From WOZL01 sp041678645 (GTDB lineage: Bacteria; Patescibacteriota; Dojkabacteria; SC72), in NCBI GenBank assembly GCA_041678645.1, contig JBAYNT010000016.1:1-11706 (forward strand): 11,706 bases of DNA. Direction: 5' to 3'. This document shows, piece by piece, positions 6,350 through 11,706 of this stretch. The notes beneath the pieces were generated by a model. It was given only the letters and a program-made list of their open reading frames with translations, did no database searches and was not told the DNA's origin. Positions within the stretch are counted from its first letter, which is position 1. The number at the start of each line of letters is the position of its first letter. Both the position numbers and the translations under genes were made by a program.

Positions 6350-9211
6350 ATGGAAAACGAAAAGATTGTAATACAGGGAGCTAAACAGCATAATCTCAAA
6401 AATATCTCCCTAGAATTGCCAAAGAACAAACTAATAGTGTTTACCGGAGTATCAGGAAGTGGGAAGTCTTCTCTAGCTTTTGACACCCTTTATGCAGAGG
6501 GCCAAAGAAGATATGTGGAGTCACTTTCTTCCTATGCTAGACAGTTCCTAGGCCTTATGGAAAAACCTGATGTAGAATCTATTTCTGGACTCTCTCCCTC
6601 AATATCTATAGATCAAAAAACCACCAGCACAAATCCGAGATCAACTGTTGGTACAATTACAGAGATATATGGCTATCTGAGGCTCCTATATGGCCACATA
6701 GGCATACCGCATTGCCCTAGGTGTGGTTCTGAGATTAAAGCCCAAACAGTGCAGCAAATAGCCTCACAGATTGAAGGGCAGTTCAAAGAAAACGAGAAAT
6801 TTCAGGTACTCTCTCCCCTAGTTCGAAATAGAAAGGGAGAATACTCAGCGCTCTTTGAGAAACTCCTTAATAAAGGTTTTCTTAGGATAATTGTGGATGG
6901 TAATACATATCACTTGGACGATATTGAAGATATTAAGTTAGATCAGAACAAAAAGCACACTATCCGACTAATTGTAGACCGTCTTATTGGTAAAGATGTT
7001 TGGGAAGAGGAGAATCATAAAAGGCTTATAGACTCGTTAGAGTTAGCATCTAACATGTCCGATGGAGAAATTGTAATTACATATGGAGATAATAAGGAAA
7101 AATTCTTTTCTGAGAACTTCACATGCTTTGAATGCAACATTTCATACCCTAATATTACTCCTGCTACATTCTCCTTTAATGCTCCAGAGGGCGCATGTCC
7201 GAATTGTACAGGTTTGGGAAGAGTAAAGCAGATAGACATTAAAAAGATCTATAATCCAAGACTCACAATACTTGAAGGAGGAATATTCCCTTGGGGAAAT
7301 AGGATGACAAAAGATTCATGGAATAAGCGCGTCTTGGAGGCAGTGGCTAAAGAACACAACTTTAATCTCAAAACTAGAATTGGCGAATATCCCAAAGAAA
7401 TTTTTGATTTAATATTTTACGGTATAGGAACTAAGCCTTACTACGAGATAACCTATACAAACAGATATGGCAGAACTAAAGAGTATGAGGCAGAGTATGA
7501 GGGTGTAATCAAAGAGCAGGAAAGACTTTACAAGGAAACTAACTCTGATTACAGAAAGTCACAGATAGAAGAATTTATGAAAGAAGAGATATGTAATATT
7601 TGTAACGGCCAAAGGTTGAAAAGCTTTGCCCTAGCAGTAACAGTTAGCAACAGAAACATAATAGATCTTACAGAGATGTCGATAAAGGAGCTATACAAAT
7701 TTTTCGACAAATTACACCTTGAAGGTAATGATAAGGAGATAGCTAAACCTATTCTTAAAGAAATCAACTCGAGAATTACATTTCTAATCAATGTAGGCTT
7801 AGATTACCTTACTCTTTCAAGAAAAGCTAACTCTCTATCTGGAGGAGAATCACAACGAATTAGACTGGCCTCACAAATTGGCACAGGGCTTTCTGGTGTG
7901 CTATATGTGCTCGATGAGCCCTCTATTGGGCTACATTCTAGAGACGTATCTAGATTAGTTTCCTCTTTAGAGGAATTAAGGGATAGTGGAAATACTGTAA
8001 TAGTTGTTGAACATGATGAAAATACAATTAAACACGCAGACCATATTGTAGATATTGGCCCAAAGGCTGGTAAGAAAGGTGGTAAGGTTGTGGGGCAAGG
8101 GACATTGGCAGACATCAAGCGTACCAACTCTTTAACTGCTAAATACTTAAGAAGAGACTTAGAGGTGGGAACTAAAATCATGGACGACATACAACTGAAA
8201 AGTGATGTTGAGAGAAACGATCAAGTTTCTTTGATCGGAATTAAAACCCACAATTTAAAAAACATAGACCTCCACATACCTCTAAATACCCTAACATGCA
8301 TTACTGGAGTGTCAGGAAGTGGCAAATCTTCTCTAATTAATGACACTTTATACCCTGCTTTGATGAATACTAAGATGAATGGGAAGCAAATTGAGGGTAA
8401 TTATGAAGATATTTACGGTTTAGACTCAGTAGATAAGGTAATTGGTATAGATCAGTCCCCTATTGGCCGTACACCAAGATCTAACCCTGCTACATATACA
8501 GGCGTTTTCACACCTATTAGAGATCTTTTTGCACAAACCCAAGAAGCTAGGGCTAGAGGGTATGACAAGGGAAGGTTTAGCTTTAATGTTAAAGGTGGAA
8601 GATGTGCAAAATGCCGTGGGGACGGGCAAATCAAGGTAGAGATGCAGTTTTTACCAGATATGTACATAACCTGCGATGAGTGTAATGGTAAAAGATATAA
8701 CGAGGAAGTTTTAGATATAGATTATAAAGGAAAAAATATCGCTGAAATTTTACAACTAACCGTAGATGAGGCATTAGAGTTTTTTGAAAACATTCCAACC
8801 ATTACTAGACGATTAAAAGTTTTGCAAGAAGTGGGACTTGGATATATACAACTTGGGCAATCTGCCCTAACCTTATCTGGTGGGGAATCACAAAGAATCA
8901 AACTTTCAAAAGAACTCTCAAAAGTTACAAGAGGTCACACAATATATATTTTGGACGAGCCAACTACAGGACTTCACTTCTATGATGTTGATAAACTTCT
9001 AATACTCTTGAGAGGATTAGTCAAAAGAGGAGACACCGTTATCATCATTGAACATAATTTAGATGTGATCAAACAGGCTGATTGGATAATAGATCTAGGA
9101 CCAGAAGGTGGAGACCAAGGAGGAGAGATAGTTGTTCAAGGGAGCCTAGAGGATATTAAAAATTATAAAGGCAGTTATACAGGTCAATGGTTGAAAAAAA
9201 GGGACTTGTGA
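6350..9211 (+). CDS. uvrA: Excinuclease ABC subunit A (UvrA)
   Basis: DNA-damage recognition ATPase of nucleotide-excision repair; as a dimer it finds lesions and loads UvrB. At 953 aa it is full length. First ATPase half: Walker A GVSGSGKSS (33-41), signature LSGGESQ (496-502), Walker B VLYVLDEP (518-525). Second half: Walker A (653-661), signature (842-848), Walker B IYILDEP (865-871). Cysteine pairs make the usual zinc modules: C122/C125 with C415/C418, C259/C262 with C283/C286, and C752/C755 with C775/C778; the last is the one associated with DNA binding. The QKTTSTNPRSTVGT stretch (89-102) is also typical. It stops at TGA, the only TGA stop among the genes here, which supports the standard code. 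uvrB and uvrC are not in the window. Transcription appears independent, from a promoter back-to-back with the tRNA gene. Confidence 0.98.
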   Translation: MENEKIVIQGAKQHNLKNISLELPKNKLIVFTGVSGSGKSSLAFDTLYAEGQRRYVESLSSYARQFLGLMEKPDVESISGLSPSISIDQKTTSTNPRSTVGTITEIYGYLRLLYGHIGIPHCPRCGSEIKAQTVQQIASQIEGQFKENEKFQVLSPLVRNRKGEYSALFEKLLNKGFLRIIVDGNTYHLDDIEDIKLDQNKKHTIRLIVDRLIGKDVWEEENHKRLIDSLELASNMSDGEIVITYGDNKEKFFSENFTCFECNISYPNITPATFSFNAPEGACPNCTGLGRVKQIDIKKIYNPRLTILEGGIFPWGNRMTKDSWNKRVLEAVAKEHNFNLKTRIGEYPKEIFDLIFYGIGTKPYYEITYTNRYGRTKEYEAEYEGVIKEQERLYKETNSDYRKSQIEEFMKEEICNICNGQRLKSFALAVTVSNRNIIDLTEMSIKELYKFFDKLHLEGNDKEIAKPILKEINSRITFLINVGLDYLTLSRKANSLSGGESQRIRLASQIGTGLSGVLYVLDEPSIGLHSRDVSRLVSSLEELRDSGNTVIVVEHDENTIKHADHIVDIGPKAGKKGGKVVGQGTLADIKRTNSLTAKYLRRDLEVGTKIMDDIQLKSDVERNDQVSLIGIKTHNLKNIDLHIPLNTLTCITGVSGSGKSSLINDTLYPALMNTKMNGKQIEGNYEDIYGLDSVDKVIGIDQSPIGRTPRSNPATYTGVFTPIRDLFAQTQEARARGYDKGRFSFNVKGGRCAKCRGDGQIKVEMQFLPDMYITCDECNGKRYNEEVLDIDYKGKNIAEILQLTVDEALEFFENIPTITRRLKVLQEVGLGYIQLGQSALTLSGGESQRIKLSKELSKVTRGHTIYILDEPTTGLHFYDVDKLLILLRGLVKRGDTVIIIEHNLDVIKQADWIIDLGPEGGDQGGEIVVQGSLEDIKNYKGSYTGQWLKKRDL

Positions 9212-9428
9212 AACAATTAGCAAAAATCTAGAACAGCCTTATATCTCTATACTCGGAAAGGGTCGATTTCATAGTTCAACTGTTTAAAACAGCCTCGATA
9301 TCTCTCGCTACAACAAAGACAACGAGCCCTGAGGATTCGCAGCCCCTTTATAAGAAAACAGAAAACAGTTGGACTTGATTATACAGTAGCAGCTGAGAGT
9401 AGCTTTTCAACAGGCCGTGCGTTTCACA
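9212..9428. other. 217 bp convergent intergenic region with inverted and direct repeats; candidate structured RNA
   Basis: No convincing coding frame lies between the ends of uvrA and proS. The region holds a 13-position inverted repeat: 9273-9285 can pair with 9363-9375, with one G-U on the + strand or one A-C mismatch on the - strand. It encloses 77 bases with smaller helices such as CUCG/CGAG. On the - strand a TATAAT at 9383-9378 predicts a start at 9371, the first base of the 9 bp perfect core CAACTGTTT, so a roughly 95 nt RNA closed by its own ends is possible. No classical hairpin-plus-T-run terminator is seen for either flanking gene. The sequence does not match tmRNA, SRP RNA or RNase P RNA as I know them. 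RNA identity and strand are uncertain. Confidence 0.35.
9232..9305. repeat. Imperfect direct repeat pair (17/18 bp)
   Basis: AACAGCCTTATATCTCT at 9232-9248 recurs as AACAGCCTCGATATCTCT at 9288-9305. The copies differ only by T versus CG, and their starts are 56 bases apart. The second copy lies inside the loop of the long inverted repeat; the first lies outside it. Possible origins are a local duplication or alternative pairing partners in an RNA. Confidence 0.6.
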
Positions 9429-10901
9429 CTAATATGAGGTTCCAAAAACCCACTCTTCTCCATCTTCCCCACAGTAGATACATTTGCCTATCTGTTTTAC
9501 ACCCTCTTGGGTCTGACATCTAGTAGTGGCTTTTGTTTCTTTCTTAATTTTTGCTTCACACTCTGGATTACCACACCAGTATGCATGCACAAAACCTCTT
9601 TTGGAAGAAATCACATCTTTGAACTCTTCATAGCTCTTTACACTATGGGTATTTGATATTAACAACTCATTAGATCTTGATAATAAGTTTTGCTGTATTT
9701 CATTTAGAAGATTTTCTACATAATTTTCTATCCCAGAAATTGATACTGCTTCTTTTTCGAGGGTATCTCTTCTAACTATAATCGCTTTCTCATCTTCTAT
9801 ATCTCTAGATCCTATTTCAATTCTAATTGGAACTCCTTTTTTCTCCCATTCATTAAATTTGTACCCAGGAGATAGAAAATCTCTATCATCAAACTCTATA
9901 TTCTCTATCTTTTCTGATAATTTGTTTAATACTCCCCTACTATATTCCAAAACAGTATCTTTATCTCCTTCTTTGTATATAGGGATTATTACAACCTTTA
10001 TAGGAGCAACGCTAGGAGGTAAAACCAGCCCATTGTCGTCACTATGTGACATCACCAAAGCCCCAATCATCCTTGTACTAACACCCCAACTTGCTTGCCA
10101 TGGATATTCAAGATTGCCTTCTTTGTTAGTAAATTGAATATTGAATACCTTTGCAAAATTTTGTCCAAGATCGTGAGAAGTACCAAACTGCAGTGATTTC
10201 CCATCTTGCATCATTGCTTCTACTCCAAATGTGTCTACTGCACCTGCAAATTTCTCAGATTCAGATTTCTTTCCTGTCAATGTCTCTAATGCTAATACCT
10301 CCCTAGCAAAGCCTTTATACATCTCTAAGACCTCTAAGACCTCTTTAAGACTCTCTTGGGAGGTTTCGTGTACAGTATGACCTTCCTGCCAAAGAAACTC
10401 TGAAGTCCTTAAGAATGGTCTGGTCCTTTTCTCCCATCTAACTACATTAACCCATTGATTAATTTTTAATGGAAGATCTCTCCAAGATGTGATCCATCTT
10501 GAGAATGTATCATACATTATAGTCTCAGATGTTGGCCTGATAATAAGCTCTTCATCTAACTTAGCATCAGGATCAACCTCCACTCCGCTACCATCTTCGC
10601 TTTCTCTAAGTCTGTAATGGGTAACTATCGCACACTCTTTTGCAAAGCCCTTAACGTGCTCTGCTTCCCTTGAAAAAAATGACTTAGGAATAAATAATGG
10701 GAAGTATGCATTTTTGCATCCACGCTCTTTAATTCTTCTATCTAATTCTTTTTGGATATTCTCCCAAATAGCGTAACCGTAAGGTTTAATAACCATAGCT
10801 CCTCTAACTGGAGAGTTTTCAGCTAGCTCTGCTCTATCTATAATATCTAGATACCATTGCGAATAATCTTTTTCTCTTGGTGTAATTCCTTTATTTGACA
10901 T
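9429..10901 (-). CDS. proS: Prolyl-tRNA synthetase, archaeal/eukaryotic type
   Basis: Class II synthetase that charges tRNA-Pro with proline. At 490 aa it matches the short form without the bacterial editing insertion. Motif 1 region PVRGAMVIKPYGYAIWE is at 31-47, the proline/ATP loop RPTSETIMY at 122-130, motif 2 RWEKRTRPFLRTSEFLWQEG at 155-174, and motif 3 GVSTRMIGALVMSHSDDNG at 273-291 with Arg277. An anticodon-binding domain starts near 300. The C-terminal zinc-type domain holds C443, C448, C474 and C477 and ends in FGTSY with the terminal Tyr typical of this type. A promoter lies within 37 bp of the start, shared with the divergent orphan gene; the predicted leader is about 2 bases. No mischarging-editing domain is present in the protein. 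An adjacent free-standing editing protein is not seen. Confidence 0.96.
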   Translation of the reverse strand: MSNKGITPREKDYSQWYLDIIDRAELAENSPVRGAMVIKPYGYAIWENIQKELDRRIKERGCKNAYFPLFIPKSFFSREAEHVKGFAKECAIVTHYRLRESEDGSGVEVDPDAKLDEELIIRPTSETIMYDTFSRWITSWRDLPLKINQWVNVVRWEKRTRPFLRTSEFLWQEGHTVHETSQESLKEVLEVLEMYKGFAREVLALETLTGKKSESEKFAGAVDTFGVEAMMQDGKSLQFGTSHDLGQNFAKVFNIQFTNKEGNLEYPWQASWGVSTRMIGALVMSHSDDNGLVLPPSVAPIKVVIIPIYKEGDKDTVLEYSRGVLNKLSEKIENIEFDDRDFLSPGYKFNEWEKKGVPIRIEIGSRDIEDEKAIIVRRDTLEKEAVSISGIENYVENLLNEIQQNLLSRSNELLISNTHSVKSYEEFKDVISSKRGFVHAYWCGNPECEAKIKKETKATTRCQTQEGVKQIGKCIYCGEDGEEWVFGTSY

Positions 10902-10903
10902 AC

Positions 10904-10932
10904 TTGCCTATTGTATCAAAATATATGATAAT
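10904..10932 (+). promoter_or_regulatory. Promoter of the 127-aa orphan gene, leaderless
   Basis: TTGCCT (10904-10909), a 17 base spacer, then GATAAT (10927-10932). The predicted transcript start is 10939, exactly the A of the ATG, so the mRNA would be leaderless. Confidence 0.55.
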
Positions 10933-10939
10933 TAGGCAA
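10910..10939 (-). promoter_or_regulatory. proS promoter, near-leaderless
   Basis: On the - strand: TTGCCT (10939-10934), an 18 base spacer, then TACAAT (10915-10910). The predicted start is about 10903, 2 bases before the proS ATG. The -35 overlaps the first base of the divergent gene's start codon. Confidence 0.55.
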
Positions 10940-11322
10940 TGACTGAGGTGGAAAAGAAATACACTGCCCCTCAAGAAATAGAGAACTTTGATTCTTCAGG
11001 CATAGATCCCCTTGTTTCAACCATATTAAAACAGTTACTGTTCATACCAAACTCTGAATTATATATTAATCAATGGCGTATAGAGAGCTGGTTTGAAGGA
11101 GAAACCCCTACCATATTAATATCCGATAAGGAACAAAAAATAGCTTATGAAGTAGCAATTATCGATGATTCTGCCACAGAAGAAAGGCACTATATAACAG
11201 AAATAGAGATGAGCAAAGGAAGAAGGAGCGATAAAGGGTTTTTGCCCGTCAATAAAGAGTCCTTAATAGATTTAGATACTATACTATCTTCGGACCAAAG
11301 CCCCAATAATCAGCAGCTTTAG
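10939..11322 (+). CDS. Hypothetical protein, 127 aa, acidic, unrecognised
   Basis: I do not recognise a family. The product is soluble-looking, with no signal peptide, membrane segment or metal-binding cysteines. It is rich in Glu, Asp and Ile. The middle alternates hydrophobic and polar residues (TPTILISDKEQKIAYEVAII, 59-78), suggesting beta strands around a small alpha/beta fold; the C-terminus is Ser/Asp/Gln-rich and probably disordered. Support for a real gene is the -35/-10 promoter that places the transcript start on its ATG, the clean divergent arrangement with proS, and a natural-looking composition. Its last 44 bp overlap the end of the RuBisCO gene on the opposite strand, so this disordered tail may be a by-product of stop-codon position. 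The promoter shared with proS says little about function. Confidence 0.6.
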   Translation: MTEVEKKYTAPQEIENFDSSGIDPLVSTILKQLLFIPNSELYINQWRIESWFEGETPTILISDKEQKIAYEVAIIDDSATEERHYITEIEMSKGRRSDKGFLPVNKESLIDLDTILSSDQSPNNQQL

Positions 11323-11706
11323 CTAACGCCGTGTCTGGATTTCTAGTAATCCATTCCTTCGTATCTATTCTTTGCATAGCAAGATCTCTAGCCTGTACCA
11401 TAGCCTCCACGCCAGCCTCTATGCCCCATGGATGACCTAGTGTGCCTCCTCCTGCCTGTAATATGATATCTTCTCCTAGTTGCTGAACTACCGCCTCTAC
11501 AGAACCTGGATGCAAACCTCCGGAGGCTACATGCCATACGGGTTTCATTCCAAACCAGTTTTGACCAAGCGTCATACTACTCTCTGGGGTTATATCGTTT
11601 TGAAGAGTATCTTTTATAAGCTTAGGCTCACCATAATTCTCCATTTTTGTCTTAGGAGCCCCACCATGCAAAGAATCAACACCAAGAAGCCTCATTAGCT
11701 TAGATA
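11279..11706 (-). CDS. rbcL: RuBisCO large subunit, form III or II/III-like, C-terminal part (start outside window)
   Basis: The C-terminal 142 or so residues of ribulose-1,5-bisphosphate carboxylase/oxygenase; the frame is open through the right edge (the first visible residues read SKLMRLLGV). Active-site segments are present: the His of DSLHGG (His327 equivalent in form I numbering), the loop-6 Lys in KTKMENYG (Lys334 equivalent), SGGLHPG (Ser379-Gly381) and LQAGGG (Gly403/404), followed by GHPWGIEAG. Keeping these argues for a true RuBisCO and against a RuBisCO-like protein. SGGLHPG with QAGGG is a form III-type wording; CPR bacteria carry form III and II/III enzymes, thought to act in AMP/nucleoside ribose salvage with AMP phosphorylase and ribose-1,5-bisphosphate isomerase, neither of which is in the window. 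The exact form cannot be fixed from this part. The promoter lies outside. It ends in TAG and overlaps the convergent orphan gene by 44 bp. Confidence 0.93.
   Translation of the reverse strand, partial: SKLMRLLGVDSLHGGAPKTKMENYGEPKLIKDTLQNDITPESSMTLGQNWFGMKPVWHVASGGLHPGSVEAVVQQLGEDIILQAGGGTLGHPWGIEAGVEAMVQARDLAMQRIDTKEWITRNPDTALAKAADYWGFGPKIV

Larger units (their letters stand above)
10904..10939. repeat. 7 bp inverted repeat TTGCCTA-N22-TAGGCAA over the divergent promoters
   Basis: The left arm (10904-10910) and right arm (10933-10939) are perfect reverse complements. Each arm contains the -35 hexamer of one divergent promoter and sits at the transcript start of the other. It could be an operator half-site pair or simply two identical -35 elements in mirror orientation. 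Confidence 0.6.

Noticed and set aside
7804..8190. 128-codon - strand frame
   Set aside because: It is antisense to the conserved ATPase core of uvrA, with no independent support.
9209..9211. TGA read as glycine (code 25, as in Absconditabacteria/Gracilibacteria)
   Set aside because: All the long genes are free of in-frame TGA and use GGN for glycine, and UvrA has its normal length when it ends at this TGA.
6350..9211. ABC transporter ATPase instead of UvrA
   Set aside because: The tandem ATPase halves with interleaved zinc cysteine pairs and 953 aa length are specific to UvrA. No transporter membrane partner is nearby.
9212..9428. tmRNA, SRP RNA or RNase P RNA in the uvrA-proS gap
   Set aside because: The - strand has GGGGCTG, reminiscent of a tmRNA 5' end, but there is no tRNA-like 3' half or convincing tag frame. 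The GGAA-type SRP tip and the conserved RNase P core are missing, and the gap is too short for tmRNA or RNase P RNA.
10895..10900. Consensus TTGACA as a -35 box for the orphan gene
   Set aside because: It overlaps the first codons of proS and is 26 bases from the only good -10. TTGCCT at 10904 has the proper 17 base spacing.
1..11706. CRISPR array, insertion sequence, prophage or integrated element
   Set aside because: No regularly spaced repeats, transposase, integrase or terminal inverted repeats were seen. The tRNA gene has no partial duplicate nearby that would mark an attachment site.

Overview
The window is AT-rich and gene-dense, and it looks like a chromosome fragment from a member of the Candidate Phyla Radiation (Patescibacteria). 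Several features point that way: a RuBisCO large subunit with form III-like signatures, a membrane-anchored PEGA protein of a kind frequent in that group, a compact archaeal/eukaryotic-type prolyl-tRNA synthetase, a tRNA gene without an encoded CCA end, almost no intergenic DNA, and mRNAs that appear to begin at or within three bases of the start codon. The standard bacterial code fits: all long frames are free of internal TGA, and uvrA ends in TGA. The phylum-level assignment is inference.

Left part (1-4644). A two-gene + strand operon encodes two ATP-grasp amino-acid/peptide ligases. The first resembles cyanophycin synthetase but keeps only a short, apparently dead piece of the Mur-ligase half, and its frame runs off the left edge. 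The second is RimK/glutathione-synthetase-like. Converging on it, with a 20 bp overlap, is a - strand operon of an MreB-type actin followed by a DUF1704/QEGLA (MATCAP-like) metallo-carboxypeptidase. A filament protein, a carboxypeptidase of the tubulin-detyrosinating family and two amino-acid ligases side by side recall the eukaryotic tubulin tail-modification cycle. This is the most interesting speculative system here. The MreB also has Asn in place of the usual Asp of its second phosphate motif.

Middle (4645-9428). A PEGA-domain membrane-anchored protein diverges from mreB. Then come a - strand tRNA-Arg(CCU) and, divergent from it, a complete uvrA for nucleotide-excision repair. The 217 bp after uvrA carry no convincing gene but hold a long inverted repeat, a direct repeat and a -10-like box, so this is a candidate small RNA locus.

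Right part (9429-11706). proS lies on the - strand. A divergent 127-residue orphan gene shares a 37 bp bidirectional promoter with it, carrying a 7 bp inverted repeat. The C-terminal part of RuBisCO is on the - strand, overlapping the orphan by 44 bp and running off the right edge.

Regulation. Strong -10 boxes lie 6-9 bases before the start codons of mreB, the PEGA gene, uvrA, proS and the orphan, so these are probably leaderless. The mreB/PEGA and proS/orphan gaps are both 37 bp with their two -10 boxes 11 bp apart, so firing in the two directions is probably mutually exclusive.
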